A DNA stretch of 64,000 bases from contig OY783193.1 of the NCBI GenBank assembly GCA_963678675.1, forward strand, positions 33,332,430 through 33,396,429, in the 5' to 3' direction. The notes beneath the pieces are model-generated. The model was not told where the DNA came from. It did not search any database and saw nothing but the letters and a program-made list of their open reading frames with translations. The first letter of the stretch is position 1, and every line of letters begins with the position of its first letter. A program made the position numbers and the translations under genes. Below are positions 31,279-40,869 of the stretch, in pieces. The stretch comes from Xiphydria camelus (taxonomy: Eukaryota > Arthropoda > Insecta > Hymenoptera > Xiphydriidae).

Positions 31279-32455
31279 CGGTAGCTATCAAATCGGGAGA
31301 TCGAAATCGTTAATTTGTAAATAATGATTACTAATGTGTAGAAGTGATAATAAATAATCATTCGGGTTTCTTCGATGAGATTCCCCAAGTGTTTAAAAAC
31401 CTGTGTCCGATTTTTGCCCATAACTGTTGCTTCAACTTCCAGTGATATTATTATTAAGTATTACTGCAGAACGAGTAGGTTAGAAGATTTTCATCAAGAT
31501 TCATGATTTTTTGACATGTCATCTCGTACAGGTGCAACTGAAGCGGATCTAGCTCGTGTCCTGTCCGTAAAAAGATGACTCGATGGACATTGGAGAATGT
31601 CAGACTTGTCACCGAACGCTTATTACCCACGGTACATTAATTGCAATACGCGCTTCTCGTTTCAACTATTCCAGCGTTAAATAACTTTTACTTCTTTCAA
31701 GCTAATAACCTTTTATGAACTGTTCGTGGTAGGAGGCAGCGATCAATAATAGCGACTCATCGTAGACAAGTGTGCCGAACTACTACTGCGATAATGTGCC
31801 CAAGCTCACGGTCTATTCTGCGATTAACGTTAACGTTATCGTGATTATGCTCGGGTGATGGGTATTCCAAAAGAGGTAAAGTTGATACTAAACATCGGAC
31901 GCTGTAAGCTGACTTGCTAGTGTATGCTTCGCAACTGGATCATCATCGCAGGAATAATTTGTCTACGATTAGTCACAATCATTGATCGCTGCCCCCTACG
32001 ATCAACAATTCATACAAGGTAAATACTTTGAAAGAAGTGAAAGTTATTTAAAGCAGGAATAGTTGAAATGAAAAGCACATATTGCAATGAAAATACCGTG
32101 GGTGAAAGGCGCTCGGTGATAAGTTCGACAATGTCTGGATGTCGATCGACTCATTTTCTTCAGGATAGGAAAGGAGTTACATCCTATTTGTTTGCACCTT
32201 ATGAAAGGGGACATGCAAGAAAACCGTCAAAAACTTCATGAAACTCTTGTAACCTACTCGTTCTGCAGTAATTACTTACTTAATCACTGCAGGAAGTTGA
32301 AGCCACAGTTATGGACACCGATTTTTAAACACTTAGGGAAACTCATCGAAGAAACCCGAATAATTATTTATCACTTCTACACATTATTCACTATTATTTA
32401 CAAATTAACAATTTCGAGGTTAGGTACATACTTCGATCTCCCGAATTGATAGCTA
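31279..32455. repeat. 1.2-kb imperfect palindrome
   Basis: 31279-31790 and 31945-32455 are reverse complements with moderate divergence: CCGGTAGCTATCAAATCGGG pairs with CCCGAATTGATAGCTACCGG, GGTTTCTTCGATGAG with CTCATCGAAGAAACC, and ACTGCAGAACGAGTAGGTTA with AACCTACTCGTTCTGCAGTA. The spacer of about 155 bp holds a small CGATTAACGTTAACG palindrome. No ORF is convincing. Confidence 0.75.
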
Positions 32456-32469
32456 CCGGCAGATCAGGG

Positions 32470-32667
32470 GCCCCTTTCTCCAACTCGCTCGTATCTTTGC
32501 GTGCACGCATCTTAGCGAATAGACCAATCAAAAGTATTCCGTATCAGGAAACGTATACGCATCTTAGCGAGGAGACCAATCAGGACCCCCACCACAACGG
32601 AACACTTGATCCTGATTGGTCTATTCGCTAAGATTCGTATACGTAACTTTGCGAGTGACTCGAGAAA
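32470..32667. mobile_element. MITE family A, copy 1
   Basis: The palindromic unit starts near CCCCTTTCTCCAACTCGCTC, contains TCTTAGCGAATAGACCAATC and its complement GATTGGTCTATTCGCTAAGA, and ends GCGAGTGACTCGAGAAA. Related copies are at 52090-52238 and 53769-53904. This copy has an internal extra arm. Confidence 0.75.
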
Positions 32668-32683
32668 TTTATTTACGTTATAC

Positions 32684-32880
32684 TCGATGTTTATGCACTT
32701 ATGAGATTTTAAATAAATTCATACACTAATATGATACCACCAGTATACTGAATGTCGCACAGGAGACCGAGCAGGCGGGGGCCTTCTGAATTTCTCTGAA
32801 AGCACCGTCCAAGCACTATCAATTATTCGGTATAGTGGACAAAATATGAAAATTTAAACGAAGCAAGAGTATTTAATTTT
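32684..32880. repeat. Dispersed repeat, copy 1 (also at 35630-35850)
   Basis: TTATACTCGATGTTTATGCA through GGTATAGTGGACAAAATATG is repeated at 35630-35845 with a small insertion there. It is non-coding. Confidence 0.75.
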
Positions 32881-32899
32881 TAATTTTCATTTTATTTTT

Positions 32900-34432
32900 T
32901 TAAAACAGGCTTAAAAATTTTTTAAAATTTCTTCGTTTTTCCTCAGTGTGTCGCCTTCCTCTCCAGTATCTGTAACAAAAAAATGTCAAAGCCTAATTAA
33001 TAAACTAGGTAAATTAATAAATTAATGACAGAAGGACAGATTTTATACCTTTGGTTCCGTGCGTGCAAGTTGCGACCGCCACGTGGTCGCCTGACAGCCG
33101 GTTCGTTCAGAACTGCAAAAAAACAAAAGCATTTATGAATGAAATTGTATAAATTAATTTTATTAAGGAAAATATAAATTTACCTTCTGCCTGTGCCAAC
33201 TGGTGTTGAGGCTCTCTTTCTGGAATGTATAAATAATATAATACAGTTATATAAATACATATTATTATAATAAATAATATACCGCATATCCTAGGTCCAA
33301 GGAGAAACGCAACAAGCAGGGAGCCCTCGCGTTTACCTTCGGCAGTATTTGCCGACAGTGGTAGTGTTTTTTAGGTACAGGTAAATGTTAGGGCTTCCTG
33401 CTTGTTGCGTTTTTCCTAGTAGTGTAGTAATTTTAGATTTTACATCCAATTTAAAAGTGCAAGTGCAATAATGCCGCTAGTGGAAGGAGAAGCGGTATTG
33501 AAAGCAGGGTTTGTATTAAGCAGCGAATGGAGCAATCATACACCTAGTTACAGGGACCTTGAAATTTACCTTCAGCCGTGCTTGGTCGGTACTCGAGTCA
33601 CTTGTATCGGTAGAAAGTTAGTTGGCTTACGAAAATTGCTATGAGTGAGCGAAATGTCGAACGTCTGATTAATTCCCGATAGCTGCCGAATTGACAGTTA
33701 TCGGGAATTAATCAGACGGTCGACATTTCAATCAGGCAGCGCAATTTTCCTAAGACAACTAACTACCGACGCGACTCTTACCGACATTAAATGACTCGAG
33801 TACCGACCAAGCCCGGTCGAAAGTCCCGCGCTGTAACTGTACCGCATGTTTGCGCCAAAACGAAATAAGCTTAGATGGTAACTTTACCGACGATCTAGAA
33901 TTTGATAGAGTTGGCTTGAGAAGAGTTGCTGCGTGAGAGCGAAAAGTGTCAAACGTCTGATTTCCCGATAGCTATCAATTCGGGAGATCGAAACGCCTAA
34001 CCTTGAAATCGTACAGTTGTGATTAATGGTGGGATTTTGTAGAAATGATTAAAAAAATCAGACGTTTGACTCTTCGCTCTCACGCAGCACACACGGCGTA
34101 CTCTTCTCAAGCCAAGTCTATCAAATTCTAGATGATGTAAAAAGGAAATGATGAAGATTTTGCTTACCTTCGTTAGCTTCTGCTGGGGGTTGGGCGGGTT
34201 GAGCAATATTTTGCAGCCGCAATTGCTGCATTTGCGCAGCTAATTGCTCAAACCGCGCCCTGGAAGCTGCCGCTTCTTGCTCGGCGCGTATAACAGATCG
34301 CCGCAAAAACTCTAATTCCGCCCGGTTATCAGGAGGAGGTTGGGGAGGCTGACGTTGTTCACCAGGAAACTCATGCTCCCCAACCTCCTCTCCATCCTCG
34401 ATTACCGCTTGCATCTCACGTTCGATGTCCAT
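32900..34432 (-). CDS. Unrecognised 4-exon coiled-coil/Arg-rich protein, copy 1 (144 aa)
   Basis: Minus-strand exons 34168-34432, 33184-33219, 33049-33112 and 32900-32969 join with GT-AG borders in consistent phases (435 nt) and no internal stop. The product has an acidic N-terminus (MDIEREMQAVIEDGEEVGEH), a Pro-rich spacer, an Ala/Glu/Gln-rich coiled coil (about 38-75, EQEAAASRARFEQLAAQMQQ), then a basic tail (NEPAVRRPRGGRNLHARNQR, followed by YWRGRR). A 5' untranslated exon probably ends at a GTAAGTAGAT donor near 34534, as in copy 2. The same structure and sequence recur at 52188-53051. Small introns of copy 1 host MITE or fold-back insertions (33298, 33572, 33893). The family is unknown to me; an RNA- or DNA-binding partner encoded by a mobile element is one possibility. 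Confidence 0.65.
33298..33416. mobile_element. 119-bp MITE in an intron of the coiled-coil gene
   Basis: GGAGAAACGCAACAAGCAGG at the left pairs with CCTGCTTGTTGCGTTTTTCC at the right, with GCCCTCGCGTTTACC/TTAGGGCTTCC-like inner pairing weaker. Confidence 0.75.
33572..33806. repeat. Nested fold-back repeat
   Basis: Outer arms TTGGTCGGTACTCGAGTCA and TGACTCGAGTACCGACCAA enclose inner arms (ATCGGTAGAAAGTTAGTTGG/CAACTAACTACCGACG) and a core TTAATTCCCGATAGCTGCCG/ACAGTTATCGGGAATTAATC. Pairing may extend outward to 33545 and 33838. Confidence 0.75.
33893..34131. repeat. Fold-back MITE, ~75-bp arms
   Basis: CTAGAATTTGATAGAGTTGG..GTCAAACGTCTGATT at the left is the imperfect complement of AATCAGACGTTTGAC..AAGTCTATCAAATTCTAG at the right. 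The core shares CGATAGCTATCAATTCGGGA with the repeats at 31.28 and 33.66 kb, so these fold-backs are related. Confidence 0.75.
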
Positions 34433-34702
34433 GCCTGTAATAAATTTACAATTAATTGTAGAGAAACAAACATCATTTTCACACGATTTATTACTAATTA
34501 TATTATTAATATTATATATTTATTATATGGTTTTTTATCTACTTACTTTAGTGGATAGAACAAAAATACCCAACTTTACACGCCTGAAGCTTGAGAGAGA
34601 CTGCCTTTCGGGCGAAATTTCGTACACCGTGAGAAAGGTTCGACGAGGTACCGACACATGTACCTCGGGGTACGGAACGCTGCGATAAAGCTGTCAACCA
34701 TA

Positions 34703-34922
34703 AGGGCCTTTGCACACGACGTTTTTTAAACTAGCTGACGACGCGCGTTTTTGATGAGCGCGTCCGCTGCGCGTCATCAGCTTGTATTAGCAGGTTGTAT
34801 TAGCAAAGATCGTGTGTAAAAGTCAAAACTTGCCGTCTGTCTTGCGTTTGCTGAGCGTCCTAATCGCGTATAACGCGCGTTGTCAGCTAGTTTAAAAAAC
34901 CCCTACTTTAAAAAGGCCTTTA
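34703..34922. mobile_element. ~220-bp MITE with AAGGCCTTT-like ends
   Basis: GTTTTTTAAACTAGCTGACG at the left pairs with the right-hand TGTCAGCTAGTTTAAAAAAC, between GGGCCTTTG and AAAGGCCTTT ends. Confidence 0.7.
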
Positions 34923-35022
34923 GTTGTGACGTAGGCAGGGTTCTCGGGTAAGGAGACCCCTGACCGCTTTATTGCGTAGTTTCCGACAAGGCGGAGAAAG
35001 GAGCGGCGTGGCGCGTCACATC

Positions 35023-35218
35023 GTATCATTGGAAGAGTATACTTAGAGTTGAAAGTAAAACGTCTTCATGGATTTCTGTAGACGACCAAAATATAAGAAA
35101 AATCCGATGGCCTGTAAATTCGAAAGCGGTATATGTTTTATTTCTCCAAAATACTAAGGCAAAGTTAAAAATATAAGGGCTCTCTAGTCTATAAGTACCT
35201 TTCAAAATATCACGAGAA
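35023..35218 (+). mobile_element. Truncated Helitron 3' end
   Basis: It matches 30862-31052 almost base for base (GGAAGAGTATACTTAGAGTT, ACGTCTTCATGGATTTCTGT) including the stop and the tail TTCAAAATATCAC. The USP His-box region is in frame but there is no upstream coding sequence. Confidence 0.88.
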
Positions 35219-35359
35219 TAAATCAAAAGTAACGTGGTTATAATTAATTGGCTCGTATCGGTATAAAATGTGAGACTTTAATTTTGTGGTAATAAAAAGC
35301 TATTCTTCTACATGTACGTATCTTCCTCATGAATAAATTCCAAAAAGTAGTGAAATCCC

Positions 35360-36081
35360 CCCACAAAAACAGATTCTCTGTAAAAAAAGGCGGCATGTTC
35401 ATTCAGTGCCAACAAAAATTGATACGTAAAATACTCTCCAAAAAAGATTTGAAATCAATTAAGATCGCCATGTTCAAGATTTATGTATTAAAAGTAAAAG
35501 GCATCATTTGAAAGGAAAATTATTGTAAATCAAGTTACTAAAAAATTCGACTAAAAAAATTTATAAAAAAATTTTAATAAAAAAGAACTTGCCGCGTTTT
35601 TTTCTTCAAAATAAAAAATTCAGACAGAATTATACTCGATGTTTATGCACTTATGATTTTAAATAAATTCATACACTTATAATATGATACCACCAGTATA
35701 CCGAATGTCGCACGGGAAACCGATTAGGCGGGGGCCTTCTGAAATTCTCTGAATTTGACTTCGGCAGTGTAATTTATGAATCACTCTAGCACCGTCCAAG
35801 CACTGCCAATTATTCGGCATAGTGGACAAAATATGAAAACTTAAACGCGGCAAGTTCTTTTTTATTAAAATTTTTTTATAAATTTTTTTAGTCGAATTTT
35901 TTAGTAACTTGATTTACAATAATTTTCCTTTCAAATGATGCCTTTTACTTTTAATACATAAATCTTGAACATGGCGATCTTAATTGATTTCAAATCTTTT
36001 TTGGAGAGTATTTTACGTATCAATTTTTGTTGGCACTGAATGAACATGCCGCCTTTTTTTACAGAGAATCTGTTTTTGTGG
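35360..36081. repeat. Apparently identical 239-bp inverted repeats around a dispersed repeat
   Basis: 35360-35598 and 35843-36081 are exact reverse complements as far as I can read (CCACAAAAACAGATTCTCTG at the outer end, AAAGAACTTGCCGCGTT at the inner end). The 244-bp spacer is the repeat also found at 32684-32880. Short frames in the arms are not convincing genes. Confidence 0.88.
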
Positions 36082-36304
36082 TCTTACTTACGGCGGTAAA
36101 GCACCTTTTTTGCCAACTTACCTGTTCCTGCTTCGATTAACCGATGTCATCCACCAGCGTCTTTTTCTCCAAGGTTTTTGTATTTTCTTTTTATAGTAAC
36201 ATTGCACCAAGTTATTATACGCACATGCACAGTATAGTACAGCGGCAGCAACTTCTAGAATATCCTGATCATCCATCTTCTGTGAACGCCTGACTCAAAC
36301 TGCA

Positions 36305-36480
36305 CTAGAGAGTGTGGCTGGAACCGCTCGCCGAGCTGACATTCGGCGAGGAAACCTCGGCGAGAGTGCAGATGCCGTGCTCGCCGAGCATTTCCCTCGA
36401 GACATTCGGCGAGCTAAGCTCGGCGAGAGTGTAGAGCCGGCATTACCGTTATGCCGATTGCACAACGGGACGCGTACAAC
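36305..36480. repeat. GC-rich CTCGCCGAG hairpin repeat, second site
   Basis: GCTCGCCGAGCTGACATTCG, CTCGGCGAGAGTGCAGATGC and GCTCGGCGAGAGTGTAGAGC alternate and can pair. Its right end carries GAGCCGGCATTACCGTTATG, the inverted equivalent of the end at 2950-2975. Confidence 0.6.
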
Positions 36481-37619
36481 GCGTCGCTTTTATTTCGGTC
36501 GAAAAAATCGAAATCACTAAATCACACAACCAAAACTCGCGCACCAAAACGTCAAAACACACTGGTAGGTTAGCTAGCACACTCGAAAGAACTCCAGACA
36601 CGGGAGTCTCCGGAAAAAGCCGCCACGTCATTGCGCGTCACCGACGCCGCTCGACGCGGTGCGGTTTCACGAATTGATGCCGAATAAACGAATTATAACA
36701 CTCGAATTATTTTAAAACACGATCACAATCACTTTAAACACTAAATGATGATCACAGCACTCGATGAATCCAGGAGCCTCGGAAAGAGACGCCAATCCTG
36801 GACGCATGGGTTGGGCGTGGCCACGCCCCTCGCCGATGTAAAATTTCGTATTTTCCAAATTTCTTCAGATTCCAGAGCAATCCAGAGAGATAGCACACGA
36901 ATACACGTTAAGAAAGAATTCAATAACAGCAGAAAGACGAAAGTATCACTGCAGAAACGAAATTCTAGAATTCTCGGCCGAAGTACCGTTAATCACGGAG
37001 CAAGTATAAAACACGTCCTTAATCACGGAGCAGGTATAAAACACGTGCTACAGTTAATATCATTTTATTTGAGAAGCGTACAAGAAAGTCTCAGACCATA
37101 CCCAGGACTAGCCTATATCGGAGATGGAATAATGGTAATATAAATCTAGGATATAAACTATCCGTGAAATAGTAACAATAATATATGAACTAATATGGTA
37201 ACAGTAACAATAATAGAGATAATAATAATAATAACGAACAATGATATCAGTAATACCTAGAGAAGGTAGCTATGGTACGTAAAACGGTGCTAGCAGCGGG
37301 TCCATATCAATGTTTACAAAGGTGATGATATAGCGGCTATTAGTAATGAGGCCCTAGTGGTTAGTAGCTAAGGTAAAAGGGTAATAGGATAATAATGACT
37401 ATGCCGGTTGTAATGACTATGATAATGTTACGGGATTGTGATCTTAACAGCGTAAAGAATAAGAGCTAAGAATTTCAAGGTTGTTACTGTGTCCTAGTAC
37501 AAGCGATAGAATAGAATAAATAATGATATGAAAAATTAATGAATAATGAGGCAGTGTCGCAATGCTAGTATGCTGAAATTCGGGGACGAAGGGGGGTGGG
37601 CTCTGGTGGTACTGGAGGG
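36481..37619. other. No gene seen; short tandem repeat
   Basis: The only structure I see is a two-unit ~30-bp repeat at about 36991-37045 (TTAATCACGGAGCARGTATA) and ATA/AAT microsatellites near 37200-37240. Short frames in this stretch have no recognisable motif. Confidence 0.4.
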
Positions 37620-38824
37620 TCACGCGCCTCCATTTCCCTCTCGGTCGGCCGCGGCTTGTTCGTCTCGCTTCCTCATCACCGCTTTAGCGAAAGCGCTGAA
37701 GTGACTGAAGATTTCCTTGGAGGTTAATTCCTGGGGTTGTGAAGGCCACTGAAGGCCTGCGTCCGTTACCTTGCTGGTTAACGTCTTCCTCTCATCCGTG
37801 TACCTTGGGCAGCTATTGATTATATGCTGCATAGTATCCATATCGCCCCAATCGCTTACTTCTATCAAAAAAAAGAACATATAGGCGAGCGAGGGAGCCT
37901 TTAAGCAGCCTTCTCACTTCCTCCGTCACGATACGCGAACCTCTCATGTTGAGCTGCGTGAAGGCTATTCCAGAAAGGCGCACTGGAGCCAACGATTGAT
38001 TATTACTCTCCATAATTGGTTTTATTCGCCGCGAGTTGGATAGCGTGTTTGTGTAGAGGGCAGGTGATGGCCATGATTGAGTGGTTGTGGGCTGCACCGA
38101 TTCTCTTACAATTAATACACAGGTCGGGTCTTTAGATTTGTCCGGGCAGTCGGCGAAACCGTGGCCTTCCTTGTCACAATGTCCGCAGGATTGGATTTTG
38201 GAGGAGCAGTGCTTCGCTATATAGCGAAGCTTACATATGTCCGTAAGCCTGACAATGAAAGCAGCGGGTCGCTGCGACGAAATCCCGGACGATACAAGAC
38301 TCCCGACCCACGAAAATTCTACCGCGGTCTCCAAGTTTAAGTCTAAGTTCCGGTGCGAATTCAAGTACCCAGTTAGCTTTACTATCATCTCTATTTTTGG
38401 TCTTAAAGCAAGGCCTAACTTTATTCGTAAATTCGGACACCGTCATTTGCTCTGCGTTCTGTCGCTTGATATTACTAAGGAGATCTCCCTCAGCAAGGTC
38501 TCGTGGAACGCTGATGATTATCATTTTCGGCGATTGTTTTGAGGGCGCGCCCGCTACCAGTCCCGCCTCCTTAAGCGCTACGTTCTCCCTGATTGCTGTC
38601 GCGTCCTCCGGAGTTTCGGTTTCGATTAGCACGCCTTTGTTCGCAATATTCCTGACTCTACGAACCTTGAGGTTATCTTCCTCAGGGTTAACCTTCGAAA
38701 CTAAGATCTTCCGGGTTGCCTCGCTGTCCGCGATCGTCGTGCCGGGGGACGGGAAAATTGTCACAATGTTTTTCCTAGGGGACTTGATGACGCTCGGCGG
38801 GACTACACTCGAGTTTACTCTCAC
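37620..38824 (-). pseudogene. R1-clade LINE, ORF1 plus ORF2 ends, internally deleted
   Basis: 38231-38824 encodes a gag-like ORF1 with the start of a zinc-knuckle series (RCFHCQAYGHM). A frameshift near 38231 leads into CGHCDKEGHGFADCPD in another frame. Next comes an ORF2 start (SGIAFTQLNMRGSRIV, the entry of an APE endonuclease), and then, near 37880, a jump to the far C-terminus of the reverse transcriptase (WGDMDTMQHIINSCPRYTDE) ending at 37620. The catalytic RT is absent. Confidence 0.8.
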
Positions 38825-39278
38825 TTTGTCTGCATACGAGAGGGGGGGGGGGGAGGAGGCTGAGGAGCAGCGGAACAGCTATCACTTACTTTGCTGATGG
38901 TAACGTGCAGCATCTTTTCAATCCTCTGACAGGTGTTGTCCATCCTACGGTCCGCTCCCACAACTTGGCCCTTCAGGAAGCTATTTTCGCTCGCGACCGA
39001 CCTGTCGTTCTTCTCGAGCCGTGAGAAAGTTGCAGCGTCAGCTCTCCTCCTACCTACCCTATCTCATCCCTCGAGTAACCATTACTCTACAAGAGAGTAC
39101 GCGAAGAAAAAGGCGATATGCTAATAGCGCGTCTTAAACGAAGCGTCCTTTGAACAGCCCGCGTTCTGTAGCGGAAAATATGGCAGTTGTCGTTTCATGT
39201 AGACTTGTTCAAAGGACTATCGCTCTATGAAAACGTGACGTAACGTCACATTTGTTTATGACATAACAATGACATAAC
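38825..39278. other. LINE leader remnant and probable LTR body, no gene seen
   Basis: A G-run (about 38841-38854) marks the junction upstream of LINE ORF1. From about 39150 to 39279 the sequence is likely the inner part of a Gypsy 3' LTR, with ACGTAACGTCAC palindromes. The left LTR edge could not be found. Confidence 0.4.
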
Positions 39279-39292
39279 ATCTCCCTTCTTAA
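39279..39292 (-). other. Polypurine tract and start of a Gypsy 3' LTR
   Basis: Read on the minus strand, AAGAAGGGAGA (complement of 39280-39290) directly precedes TGTTATGTCATTG. A purine tract before TG is the expected boundary of a 3' LTR, downstream of the integrase at 39591-40823. Confidence 0.6.
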
Positions 39293-39590
39293 GAAAAATG
39301 CGACTTACATCTGAGTTGCATTTTCAATCTATGGTAAGTTGATAAATTTATGCAAGTATTTCTAACTTAAGTATCTTCATTGTAACTATTACTATTTTGA
39401 GGTTTCCATCGCACGAGTCTAGAGCAACGTAAGTATGGTCACGCTTAAGGTTAATTACAAGTACCTATATAAAGCAGATTAGATTTATGAATATGTATGT
39501 ATATACGATTATACTTGGCTTACCATACCTATGGGCGCGTATATGCATGTAATATTTCGTGATACTCATATGTAAAAGTCTTACAAATAT

Positions 39591-40823
39591 GCTGGCTTAA
39601 GCCTATTGATGTGAACAATTTTAACACTATGTGATTAGATTATTTTATTTCTACATTCTGGTTGGTCAAAACTCTGGTTATTTGGAAAGGACCTAAGTAA
39701 GCTCGGGGTCTAACTTATTAGTTCTGGCATCATTTAATAAGAATACCCAATCTCCAGCAGAGAATTCGTATGTGTTAACCTTTCTGTCGTAGTAGTCTTT
39801 AGCTTTGAATTTTGCTTTGTCAAGATTAGCGGCTGTAGATGTCTGAGTTTCCCGTAATTTCTCAATTAACTCTCCTAGATAGTCCGTATACGTTAAATTA
39901 GTACTCTATCTCTCTCTCATAAAACTAGATGGGAATCTAGCAATTTTGCCAAAGACAAGCTCATGTGGAGTATAACCTGTTGATTCGTGCACTGAGGTAT
40001 TATATGAAAACATAGCATATTTTAACCATGTGTCCCAATTTTTATCAACTTCGATGAAGTGTTTTAAGTATTCTACTAGAACTGCATGACTTCTTTCCAA
40101 TGAGCCATTTGTCTGCGGGTGAAAAGCAATAGTTTTAAAATGTTTTATTTTGAATAGCTTGGACAGCTTCTTCATGAAATTACCAGTAAAATTTTTTCCT
40201 TGATCGATCAATATTGTTTCAGGACATCCGAAACTGTAAATGAATCCTTCAGCTATTGCTTGAGCGATAGTAGTCGCTGCCGAATCCATTAAAGCAATTG
40301 CTAGCGAGTATTTTGTCGAATTGTCTTGTATTGTAAGTATATATTTATTTCCATTTTCTATAACTGGTAAAGGACCAACAATATCTAAAGCTACTTTTTC
40401 AAAAGCAAACTGAGGAGTATCAGTGATGAACATAGGTTGTTTTGTTTTAACCCTTACAAGCTTATTCTTTTGACAGATAATACACCTTTTAATATATTCC
40501 TGAATATCGGTTTTCATATTTTTCCAAAAATATTCTGCTCTTATTCTTTCATAAGTTTTAGTAACACCCGAGTGTCCTCCTATGGCAGAGTTGTGCATTT
40601 CTTTAATTAAATTCTCTCGTTGATTTTCATCAGGCACTTTTGTCTGGTTAAGGCAAAGCATAATGTGATAACCTCTGGTAAAGACCTTATTGAAATGTGA
40701 TTTTATTTCTCCCCAGGCTAAATTGTCTAAGCCGTCTCCAGTCCTTGAAATCCTGACAGTCCTAACCCCGAAATAATCCATTGTTTCTTTTAATCTATTT
40801 ATTCCTTTCTTTACATTGGCCAT
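39591..40823 (-). pseudogene. Gypsy (Ty3) integrase and pol C-terminus, decayed
   Basis: The frame from 40823 has an integrase HHCC zinc finger (HNSAIGGHSG..CIICQKNK), the catalytic core D (VALDIVGPLP), D (ILIDQGKNFTG) and E (FHPQTNGSLERSH), and YTPHELVFGK. An in-frame TAG at 39906-39908 interrupts it, and the same frame continues (SAGDWVFLLNDARTNK) to 39693. A shift then leads to the GPF module (LGPFQITRVLTNQNVEI) and VHINRLKPAYL, ending about 39591. Protease, RT and RNase H are not visible upstream, so this is a 3' fragment. Confidence 0.88.
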
Positions 40824-40869
40824 TTCGATTTTACCCTGGGCATAATTTTTTACTATGATACTGAATTAT

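Noticed and set aside
35329..35511. Lys-rich 60-codon frame within the left arm of the perfect inverted repeat
   Set aside because: AT-rich, duplicated only as part of the repeat arm, no homologous motif.
38837..38860. Long G run as a possible quadruplex regulatory site
   Set aside because: It sits at a LINE junction and is more simply a homopolymer from repeat insertion; nothing links it to a gene.
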